This document shows positions 1 to 7,180 of a DNA stretch of 64,000 nucleotides, in pieces (position 1 is the first letter of the stretch; the number at the start of each line of letters is the position of its first letter). The notes beneath the pieces are model-generated. The model had not been told where the DNA came from. It made no database searches and worked only from the letters and a program-made list of their open reading frames with translations. Origin of the DNA: Costertonia aggregata (GTDB lineage: Bacteria; Bacteroidota; Bacteroidia; Flavobacteriales; Flavobacteriaceae); contig NZ_CP058595.1 in NCBI RefSeq assembly GCF_013402795.1, forward strand, positions 159,501-223,500, read 5' to 3'. A program made the position numbers and the translations under genes.

Positions 1-18
1 GTCAAAGTACTGGAATGA
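1..18 (+). CDS. 3' tail of an upstream gene, probably an ECF sigma factor
   Basis: The first frame of the window reads Val-Lys-Val-Leu-Glu and ends with a TGA at 16-18. That stop overlaps the ATG of the next gene at 15-17 in the ATGA arrangement typical of translationally coupled genes. The identity is inferred only from context: in Flavobacteriia an ECF sigma factor commonly precedes a small membrane protein and a Spy-like 'sensor of ECF-type sigma factor', which are the next two genes. Only five codons are visible, so the sequence itself does not name the family. Confidence 0.4.
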   Translation, partial: VKVLE

Positions 19-524
19 ATAATATCGATAAAAAAAATCCGTTCAAAACACCTAAAGGCTATTTTGATAGTTTTCAGGCCCGTTTGATGGATAAATTAGT
101 CCAAGAGGAACCAAACGTTCCAAAAAATGACGGATTTCAAGTTCCCGAGGGTTATTTTGAAAATCTAGGGAACGACATAGGCCAAAAGTTGAAGAACGAA
201 ACCAAGGTTGTTCAACTACATCCCTTCAAAAAATACTATATCGCAATAGCATCCATAGCGGCAATGATGCTTCTTGTATTGGGATTGAACATGAATACCG
301 ATAAAAACATTGCATTTACAGATTTGGCCGATTCGGATATCGAAGCGTATTTTGACACCCATGAACTTGATCTGTCTCCCTACGAAATCGCAGAAATGAT
401 TCCTGTAGATGAGTTAGAGGTAAGCGATATTATCCAAAACCAAATTCAAGAGAATCATATTTTAGAATATTTGAACGAAAATATTGATGATTTTGAAGAA
501 CTTAATATGATTGAAAATGAGTAA
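15..524 (+). CDS. Single-pass membrane protein of a sigma-factor operon (possible anti-sigma partner)
   Basis: This 169-residue protein has no recognised enzymatic domain. A hydrophobic segment at about residues 74-93 predicts one membrane pass, with an N-terminal cytoplasmic part and an acidic C-terminal part (rich in Asp/Glu, residues 100-169). The N-terminal part holds a short motif twice: NPFKTPKGYFDSF at 8-20 and GFQVPEGYFENL at 40-51, each followed by a Lys-rich helix. The start overlaps the preceding stop (ATGA) and the stop overlaps the next start, so it lies inside a tightly coupled operon. By position it could be the anti-sigma partner of an upstream sigma factor; that role is inference. 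Confidence 0.7.
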   Translation: MNNIDKKNPFKTPKGYFDSFQARLMDKLVQEEPNVPKNDGFQVPEGYFENLGNDIGQKLKNETKVVQLHPFKKYYIAIASIAAMMLLVLGLNMNTDKNIAFTDLADSDIEAYFDTHELDLSPYEIAEMIPVDELEVSDIIQNQIQENHILEYLNENIDDFEELNMIENE

Positions 525-954
525 GTTGTTTTTATACCTGTTTTTATTGACCACAACCCTATCTTTTGCCCAAAATAGGCCCAATAGGGAAAAAATAAAA
601 TCCCTTAAAGTAGCCTTTATTACTGAACGTTTGGATTTGGGCAGCAAGGAGGCCCAAGCCTTTTGGCCCGTTTACAATACGCATGAGGAGAAAATGGATG
701 CGTTTCGTAAAACAGAAAGAATGGAAATACGTTCCAAGTTAAAGAATCTGGATAGCATAACGGAAAGAGAAGCAAAAGATCTTGTCGAGAAATTCAACCA
801 GCTTCAGGAAAACAAGCACAAAGAGCAAAAATCCTTTATCAATACAATGCAAGGCATTATTTCTGCAAAGAAAACCATTCTTCTTATGAAAACAGAAGAG
901 GACTTTAAAAGAAGGTTGATCAAACAATATCGAAAAAATAAGGGAGGAAACTGA
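517..954 (+). CDS. Secreted Spy/CpxP-like 'sensor of ECF-type sigma factor'
   Basis: A 145-residue exported helical protein. Residues 1-19 form a signal peptide (MSKLFLYLFLLTTTLSFAQ) with likely cleavage after AQ. The rest is charged and helical, with the family pattern REKIKSLKVAFITERLDL followed by EAQAFWPVYN, as in small Bacteroidota proteins annotated as sensors of ECF sigma factors. The ATG at 517 is preferred over the in-frame TTG at 511 because it gives a clean signal peptide and an 8-nt coupling overlap with the upstream stop. It is the third gene of the sigma/membrane protein/sensor set and presumably acts in the periplasm; what it senses is not visible. Confidence 0.8.
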   Translation: MSKLFLYLFLLTTTLSFAQNRPNREKIKSLKVAFITERLDLGSKEAQAFWPVYNTHEEKMDAFRKTERMEIRSKLKNLDSITEREAKDLVEKFNQLQENKHKEQKSFINTMQGIISAKKTILLMKTEEDFKRRLIKQYRKNKGGN

Positions 955-971
955 TTTTACAATGAATGCAC

Positions 972-2000
972 CTATGGCTTAAAAGTCAATTTAGCGATTC
1001 TATTTTTTCCCGCAGCATACGCAACGGAGTCGTTTTGAAATCGAATTGTATAAAACGGTTCGTTGGAAAGCTCTTGCCATGTGTACCCCATATTGCTGGA
1101 ATACACGATTCCAGTAAAACCAACAGCGACTATGCCTTTAGCATTGGAATTGGGCACAAACCGAATGCAGCTTTTATAACCTGGCGCTTTGCCATTGGCC
1201 AATAATCGCCATGTTTTACCGCCATCTTTGGTAATTGCCTTATTGGCGATAGTGTTCTCAGGTTTGGTGTAATCCCCACCTATGACTACACCTATCTTAT
1301 CGTTATAAAAATCAATGGAGTAAATCCCTTGGGTGGGCTCTTCGGTTTGAATCGGCGTATCAAAAGCCTTCCAGGTTTTTCCCTTATCCTTGGAGTACAG
1401 CGTTCGCTGTGTAGTTCCTATCCAAGTGTTATTCCCAATCGTTTTGATATTTGTGTTACTGGCCGCAAAGGCACCTTCCCCCTGTATACCTTCAGGCAAT
1501 CTGGAGCAAGGTAATTTGGCCCATGTGCTGCCTCCGTCACGTGTTATGATGATACTCATACAACCGTTCATACTGTCGCCAACGGCTATACCTTCTCTAT
1601 CGTTCCAAAAAGTCATCGCATCGTAAAAAACCGCATCGCTCTCCTCCATATATACCAATTTCATTGTACCGCTCTCGCCTGTTTTGTATAACAATGCGGG
1701 ATTGGCCACAGAGAGCATAAAAAAATCTGTAGGTGTATGTGCTATAGCCCTAAATTCAGGAATACTGGTATGGTATTTTTCAATATTGGCCCTGACCTTT
1801 CCGGTTTTTAAATCGATAGTGCCAAATGTTCCCTTATTCGCTGCAAAAGCAAGGCTGTTACCCATAATTTCAATGGCGCGAATACTCAATGAGTCTTGAT
1901 AAAGTACATCAATGTCAACCGACGCAAATGGCTTTTTTTCGATGGCAGGGCTACAGGAAACCATTAAACTCAAAATCATTATAACAGTGAAGTATCGCAT
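972..2000 (-). CDS. Lipoprotein with BNR/YCF48-like beta-propeller
   Basis: A 342-residue lipoprotein. The signal peptide ends in a lipobox LMVSC with the lipidated Cys at residue 16 when translation starts at 2000. The upstream ATG at 2018 would put six extra residues, including Gly-Lys, before it and would start inside the promoter region. Several Asp-box type repeats are visible (TRDGGSTWAKL, SKDKGKTWKAF, TKDGGKTWRLL, SSNMGYTWQEL), which mark a beta-propeller like YCF48/BNR repeat proteins, often mis-annotated as oxidoreductases or sialidases. No catalytic residues can be assigned. It converges with the gene ending at 954 and is divergent from the methyltransferase at 2082. Confidence 0.8.
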   Translation of the reverse strand: MRYFTVIMILSLMVSCSPAIEKKPFASVDIDVLYQDSLSIRAIEIMGNSLAFAANKGTFGTIDLKTGKVRANIEKYHTSIPEFRAIAHTPTDFFMLSVANPALLYKTGESGTMKLVYMEESDAVFYDAMTFWNDREGIAVGDSMNGCMSIIITRDGGSTWAKLPCSRLPEGIQGEGAFAASNTNIKTIGNNTWIGTTQRTLYSKDKGKTWKAFDTPIQTEEPTQGIYSIDFYNDKIGVVIGGDYTKPENTIANKAITKDGGKTWRLLANGKAPGYKSCIRFVPNSNAKGIVAVGFTGIVYSSNMGYTWQELSNEPFYTIRFQNDSVAYAAGKNRIAKLTFKP

Positions 2001-2015
2001 AGGTACAAATTTTCC

Positions 2016-2045
2016 CAAAAATAAACGGAATCACTTCTAAAACAA
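2016..2045 (-). promoter_or_regulatory. Bacteroidota-type promoter for the BNR lipoprotein
   Basis: On the minus strand TTG (2043-2045) is followed after exactly 19 nt by TATTTTTG (2016-2023), an exact match to the Bacteroidota -33/-7 pattern TTG and TAnnTTTG. The -7 element lies 15 nt before the ATG at 2000, which supports that start. Confidence 0.65.
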
Positions 2046-2053
2046 TACCTTTG
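2046..2053 (+). promoter_or_regulatory. -7 promoter element for the RsmB-like gene
   Basis: TACCTTTG matches the Bacteroidota -7 consensus TAnnTTTG and lies 28 nt upstream of the ATG at 2082. No good TTG -33 element was found at the usual distance. It abuts the divergent promoter of the BNR lipoprotein, so both genes would start from one roughly 40-bp region. Confidence 0.5.
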
Positions 2054-2081
2054 CACCCTTAATTTTAGGAGCATTATATAT

Positions 2082-3296
2082 ATGAAACTGCACAGAAATT
2101 TGGTTTTTGCCGTTATAGACGCACTCAATTTGATATTTAATGAAGGGGAGTATGCCGACAAGGTCGTTCAAAAAGTATTAAAGTTCGATAAAAGATGGGG
2201 CTCACGAGATCGAGGCTTTATTGCCGAAACCACCTATGAAATGGTACGATACAAAAGATTATATACCGAAATAGCAGAAGTTAAAGCCCCATACAGCAGA
2301 CCCGACCTATTTCGAATGTGGGCGGTTTGGGCCGTTTTAAAAGGAATAACATTGCCCGATTGGAAACAACTGGAACCCACTCCCGAAAGACGTATCAAGG
2401 GGAAATTTGATGAACTTTCAAAAATAAGAAAGTTTAGGGAAGCCGTACCGGACTGGATAGATGAGCTCTGCGAAAAGTCGTTAGGCGCTAAGCTATGGAC
2501 TGCCGAAATCGCAAAGCTTAACGAGCCGGCAGAGGTCATTCTTCGCACCAACACTTTAAAGATCACCAAAGAAAAACTACGAAGGGTATTACTGGATGAA
2601 GGTATTGTTGTAGAACCCATTAAAGGATATCCTTTGGCTTTGAGTCTACCGGAAAGGGCGAACGTTTTTGTAACGGAGTCCTTCAAAAAAGGCTTTTTTG
2701 AGGTACAGGATGCCTCGTCCCAATTAGTCGCAGCATTTTTAGACGTAGAACCAGGGCAAAGAGTGGTGGATACTTGTGCCGGAGCGGGAGGAAAATCGCT
2801 TCATATGGCGGCTCTCATGGAAAATAAGGGGCAATTGATCGCTTTGGACATTTACAACAGTAAATTAAAAGAGCTGAAAAGACGTGCAAGAAGAAATGGC
2901 GCACACAATATTGAGCCTAGGGAAATCAGTTCTACAAAAGTGTTCAAAAAACTGTACGGCACAGCAGACAGGGTTTTGATAGACGCCCCTTGCACCGGAC
3001 TAGGTGTTATTCGAAGAAATCCGGACACCAAATGGAAAATGCAGCCAGATTTTCTTGAAAGAATTACCAAGACCCAAAAAGAAATCATACGCAACTACAG
3101 TAAAATCGTAAAACCAGGTGGTAAAATGGTCTATGCTACCTGCTCTATTCTTCCCCAGGAGAACAACGATCAGGTAAAGTCCTTTTTATCATCTGATGAG
3201 GGAAAAGAGTTCACCTTGGTAAAAGAAAATAAAATCTATGCTTCAAAAAGTGGGTTTGATGGATTTTACATGGCCTTGTTAGAGAAAGTGAAGTAA
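2082..3296 (+). CDS. RsmB/RsmF-family RNA (cytosine-5) methyltransferase
   Basis: A 404-residue S-adenosylmethionine-dependent m5C methyltransferase of the RsmB/NOL1/Nop2/Sun family, expected to modify rRNA in the cytoplasm. The SAM-binding motif I is DTCAGAGGKS at 230-239. Motif IV is DAPCTGLGV with Cys304, and motif VI is YATCSILPQEN with Cys354; these two cysteines are the paired catalytic/release residues known for the family. The N-terminal 130 residues are helical and NusB/RsmB-like but diverged. Which nucleotide is modified cannot be read from sequence. It is a stand-alone gene with its own promoter. Confidence 0.92.
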   Translation: MKLHRNLVFAVIDALNLIFNEGEYADKVVQKVLKFDKRWGSRDRGFIAETTYEMVRYKRLYTEIAEVKAPYSRPDLFRMWAVWAVLKGITLPDWKQLEPTPERRIKGKFDELSKIRKFREAVPDWIDELCEKSLGAKLWTAEIAKLNEPAEVILRTNTLKITKEKLRRVLLDEGIVVEPIKGYPLALSLPERANVFVTESFKKGFFEVQDASSQLVAAFLDVEPGQRVVDTCAGAGGKSLHMAALMENKGQLIALDIYNSKLKELKRRARRNGAHNIEPREISSTKVFKKLYGTADRVLIDAPCTGLGVIRRNPDTKWKMQPDFLERITKTQKEIIRNYSKIVKPGGKMVYATCSILPQENNDQVKSFLSSDEGKEFTLVKENKIYASKSGFDGFYMALLEKVK

Positions 3297-3363
3297 TCAA
3301 CGATCTGTTAATTTTTAAACATAATAATTCATCGGCCCTATTTAAAAAAAGGCATTAATAAAC

Positions 3364-3371
3364 TAAATTTG
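3364..3371 (+). promoter_or_regulatory. -7 promoter element for purL
   Basis: TAAATTTG matches TAnnTTTG and ends 32 nt before the purL ATG at 3404. No TTG is present at about 19 nt upstream, so the assignment rests on the -7 box alone. Confidence 0.4.
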
Positions 3372-3403
3372 TGCTTTATTAAACCTAACAATCCACTGGG
3401 GCA

Positions 3404-6400
3404 ATGATTTACTTTTTTGGAGACGTAAACACCAAAGTTTTTGCAGTACAAACAGACCAAGATCTTTCTGCAGAAGATACAGACAAGCTCACATGGCTTT
3501 TCGGCAACCAACCTAAAATACAAGCGGCGTCTCTAGACGCCATTTTTGTTGGGCCACGTTCGGCAATGATAACCCCATGGAGTACCAATGCTACAGAAAT
3601 TACCCAAAACATGGGGATAAGAGGGATTATTCGTATCGAGGAGTTTCATGCATCACAAAGAGAGCCTAGCGATTTTGACCCTATGCTTTTCCAAAAATTC
3701 AACGGGTTGCAGCAAGGTATTTTTGACGTTGATATTACTCCGGAAGCCATCTTAAATATTGACGATATAGCATCCTATAATCAACAGGAAGGTTTGGCCC
3801 TTAGTGATGAAGAGGCAGACTATTTGCAGGGGTTGTCCAAAAAAATGGGGAGAAAACTTACCGATTCCGAAGTGTTTGGCTTTAGTCAGGTAAACTCTGA
3901 GCATTGCCGCCATAAAATCTTTAACGGCACTTTTGTGATCGATGGCAAAGAAATGCCATCATCCCTTTTTAAGCTTATCAAAAAAACTTCCCAGGAAAAC
4001 CCGAACGATATTGTTTCGGCATATAAGGACAATGTCGCCTTTATAAAAGGCCCCAAAGTAATACAGTTTGCCCCAAAAAGTGCCGATAAACCCGACTTTT
4101 ACACAGAAAAGGAATTTGAATCGGTTATTTCCTTGAAAGCGGAAACACATAATTTTCCGACAACAGTAGAACCCTTTAACGGTGCCGCCACGGGTTCAGG
4201 GGGCGAAATACGCGATAGGCTCGCCGGTGGAAAAGGCTCATTGCCCTTGGCAGGTACAGCTGTCTACATGACCGCTTTATCAAGACTGGAAAAGGATAGG
4301 CCTTGGGAACAAGGTATGAAAGAACGGCCATGGTTATATCAAACGCCAATGGATATTCTTATAAAAGCATCCAACGGGGCATCGGACTTTGGGAACAAAT
4401 TCGGGCAACCTTTGATTTGCGGCTCTGTGCTGACCTTTGAGCACCAAGAAAAAATCGCACCGGGCAAAGCCGAGATACCTAGGCGACTAGGTTATGACAA
4501 AGTTATTATGCAAGCGGGGGGTATTGGCTATGCTAAAGCGGAACAAGCTTTAAAGGACCAACCCAAAAAAGGCGATAAAATCGTCATCTTAGGGGGTGAT
4601 AATTACCGTATCGGCATGGGTGGCGCAGCTGTTTCCAGTGCCGATACGGGAGAATTCAGTGCAGCAATCGAATTGAATGCCGTACAGCGTTCAAATCCTG
4701 AAATGCAGAAAAGAGCCGCTAACGCCATTCGTGGTATGGTAGAAAGTGATAAGAATCCCATTGTGTCCATTCATGACCATGGTGCTGGCGGACATCTCAA
4801 CTGTCTCTCGGAATTGGTAGAAGAAACCGGTGGCAAAATAGATTTGGACAAACTACCCGTAGGCGACCCCACGCTCTCCGCCAAGGAAATTATAGGAAAC
4901 GAATCACAGGAACGTATGGGCTTGGTCATTGGAAAAGACGAGGCTGAACTGTTGGGCAGAATTGCTAAACGGGAACGTTCCCCTATATATGAAGTAGGCG
5001 ATGTTACCGATGACGACCGTTTTACCTTTGAATCTAAGACCACTGGAGAGAAACCAATGGATGTAAATCTATCGGACATATTTGGCAGCTCCCCAAAAAC
5101 CATGTTGAACGATAACACGGTCAAAAGAAGCTATGCCGAGGCTGAATATTCGTTGGAATTCTTTCATGATTATCTGGAGCAGGTTTTGCAATTGGAAGCT
5201 GTAGCCTGCAAAGATTGGTTGACGAACAAAGTCGATAGATGTGTAGGTGGCCGGGTAGCCAAACAACAATGTGCCGGGCCCTTACAGTTGCCTTTGAACA
5301 ATATAGGCGTAATGGCACTCGATTTTAAAGGAAAAGAAGGGGTTGCCACCAGTATTGGCCATTCCCCCATTTCAGGCCTTATTGACCCCTCCGCTGGAAG
5401 TAAAAACAGTATCGCCGAAGCCTTGACCAACATTGTCTGGGCACCGCTAAAAAACGGTTTGAAATCGGTTTCCCTTTCCGCCAACTGGATGTGGCCCTGT
5501 AAGAACGAAGGAGAAGATGCCAGACTCTACGAAGCGGTTCAAGCAGTTTCAGATTTTTCAATTGCACTTGGCGTTAACGTGCCAACGGGAAAGGATTCCC
5601 TTTCCATGAAACAAAAATACAAAGATGGTGATGTAATATCACCAGGAACAGTGGTAATCTCCGCTGCCGCAAATTGTAATGATATCACCCAAGTGGTTGA
5701 ACCTGTATTGCAGAAAGACGGGGGAAACATCTATTACATCAACCTTTCCAAAGACAATTATAAACTCGGAGGTTCTTCATTTGCCCAAATTAGAAATGCC
5801 ATTGGTAGTGAAGCCCCAACTATAAAAGATGAAACGTACTTTGAATCTGTTTTCAATTCAATTCAAACTTTGATAAAAAAAGGGCAAATCATTGCAGGAC
5901 ATGATATAGCCTCAGGAGGGCTAATTACAACTTTATTGGAACTTTGTTTTGCCGATGTAGATTTAGGAGCGGAACTGGACCTCTCTAGTTTGGGCGAATC
6001 TGACACGATCAAACTCTTGTTTTCCGAGAACGCGGGCATTGTTTTTCAGGCGAAAGATGCATCCATAGAGCAAATACTAATAGCCGCGAATATCGATTTC
6101 AAAAAAATAGGAAAAGTTACATCCGTGGCGGAATTGACTATCAAGAACGGCGGTATGGAAATGGGCTTGAATATTTCTTCGCTACGAGATACTTGGTTCA
6201 AGACTTCATACTTGTTGGACAATAAGCAAACTGCAAATGGGTTGGCAAAAGTCCGATTCGATAATTACAAGGAGCAGGGGTTGCGATATGAATTCCCAAG
6301 TCAATTTACAGGAAAACTGCCTGTCGCTTCGAGCGGAGTCGAGAAGCCAAAAGCAGCTATTCTCCGTGAAAAAGGCAGTAATTCCGAACGTGAAATGGCC

Positions 6401-7099
6401 AATGCTATGTATTTGGCAGGGTTTGATGTTAAAGACGTTCATATGACGGATCTAATTTCGGGGCGTGAAACCTTGGAGGACATTCAGTTTTTGGGTGCCG
6501 TTGGCGGATTCTCCAACTCCGATGTACTTGGAAGCGCCAAAGGCTGGGCAGGAGCCATAAAATACAATGAAAAGGCGAATAAGGCCATTATGGACTTTTT
6601 TGCAAGACCCGACACGCTTTCCGTTGGAATTTGCAATGGTTGCCAATTGTTCATGGAATTGGACCTTCTTAATCCCGAACACGAAACGCATGGAAAGATG
6701 ACGTACAATGATTCCGGTAAGCATGAAAGTAATTTTACTTCGGTCAAAATTCAGAAAAACAACTCTGTGATGCTCTCATCTTTAGAAGGAAGCACCTTAG
6801 GCGTTTGGATATCCCATGGCGAGGGCAAGTTCAGTCTCCCCCACTCTGAAGACAAATATAACATCGTTGCAAAATATGGGTATGAAAACTATCCCGCCAA
6901 TCCCAACGGTAGTGATTTTAACACCGCTATGCTCTGTGATAAAACTGGCCGCCACTTAGTGACCATGCCACATATGGAGCGTTCTATTTTTCCTTGGAAT
7001 TGGGCACACTACCCAAAAGACAATCAAAGCGATAAAGTTTCGCCTTGGCTACAAGCCTTTGTTAATGCCAAGGAGTGGGTGGAAACAAAAAAGGGGTAA
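3404..7099 (+). CDS. purL: Phosphoribosylformylglycinamidine synthase, large single-chain type
   Basis: This 1231-residue enzyme carries out step four of purine synthesis: FGAR plus glutamine and ATP to FGAM. It is the fused form (Escherichia coli PurL is about 1295 residues), with an N-terminal PurS-like region, a linker, two AIRS-synthetase-like halves and a C-terminal class I glutamine amidotransferase. Visible landmarks are the QVNSEHCRHK motif near residue 165, ETHNFPTTVEPFNGAATGSGGEIRD near 247, and the amidotransferase nucleophile Cys1077 in GICNGCQLF, with a later HGEGKF segment and a terminal PHMERS. The linker before the amidotransferase (974-981) is encoded by a palindromic repeat-like sequence. 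Cytoplasmic and expected to be essential for purine prototrophy. Confidence 0.97.
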   Translation: MIYFFGDVNTKVFAVQTDQDLSAEDTDKLTWLFGNQPKIQAASLDAIFVGPRSAMITPWSTNATEITQNMGIRGIIRIEEFHASQREPSDFDPMLFQKFNGLQQGIFDVDITPEAILNIDDIASYNQQEGLALSDEEADYLQGLSKKMGRKLTDSEVFGFSQVNSEHCRHKIFNGTFVIDGKEMPSSLFKLIKKTSQENPNDIVSAYKDNVAFIKGPKVIQFAPKSADKPDFYTEKEFESVISLKAETHNFPTTVEPFNGAATGSGGEIRDRLAGGKGSLPLAGTAVYMTALSRLEKDRPWEQGMKERPWLYQTPMDILIKASNGASDFGNKFGQPLICGSVLTFEHQEKIAPGKAEIPRRLGYDKVIMQAGGIGYAKAEQALKDQPKKGDKIVILGGDNYRIGMGGAAVSSADTGEFSAAIELNAVQRSNPEMQKRAANAIRGMVESDKNPIVSIHDHGAGGHLNCLSELVEETGGKIDLDKLPVGDPTLSAKEIIGNESQERMGLVIGKDEAELLGRIAKRERSPIYEVGDVTDDDRFTFESKTTGEKPMDVNLSDIFGSSPKTMLNDNTVKRSYAEAEYSLEFFHDYLEQVLQLEAVACKDWLTNKVDRCVGGRVAKQQCAGPLQLPLNNIGVMALDFKGKEGVATSIGHSPISGLIDPSAGSKNSIAEALTNIVWAPLKNGLKSVSLSANWMWPCKNEGEDARLYEAVQAVSDFSIALGVNVPTGKDSLSMKQKYKDGDVISPGTVVISAAANCNDITQVVEPVLQKDGGNIYYINLSKDNYKLGGSSFAQIRNAIGSEAPTIKDETYFESVFNSIQTLIKKGQIIAGHDIASGGLITTLLELCFADVDLGAELDLSSLGESDTIKLLFSENAGIVFQAKDASIEQILIAANIDFKKIGKVTSVAELTIKNGGMEMGLNISSLRDTWFKTSYLLDNKQTANGLAKVRFDNYKEQGLRYEFPSQFTGKLPVASSGVEKPKAAILREKGSNSEREMANAMYLAGFDVKDVHMTDLISGRETLEDIQFLGAVGGFSNSDVLGSAKGWAGAIKYNEKANKAIMDFFARPDTLSVGICNGCQLFMELDLLNPEHETHGKMTYNDSGKHESNFTSVKIQKNNSVMLSSLEGSTLGVWISHGEGKFSLPHSEDKYNIVAKYGYENYPANPNGSDFNTAMLCDKTGRHLVTMPHMERSIFPWNWAHYPKDNQSDKVSPWLQAFVNAKEWVETKKG
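6323..6346. repeat. REP-like palindromic repeat in frame inside purL
   Basis: A GC-richer 24-nt stretch containing CTTCGAGCGGAGTCGAGAAG differs from the surrounding codons and forms an imperfect palindrome (CTTCGA against TCGAGAAG). From memory, close variants of this sequence are frequent intergenic repeats in Flavobacteriaceae genomes. Here it is read in frame as VASSGVEK (residues 974-981) in a linker between domains. No second copy was found in this window, so repetition has to be tested on the whole genome. Confidence 0.45.
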
Positions 7100-7180
7100 T
7101 ATATTCAAAATACGAAATATCGTATTTCCAACAAAACTGAGGTTAGGTAATTTCTTGATTCTGTGGTATCTTTATAAAAG

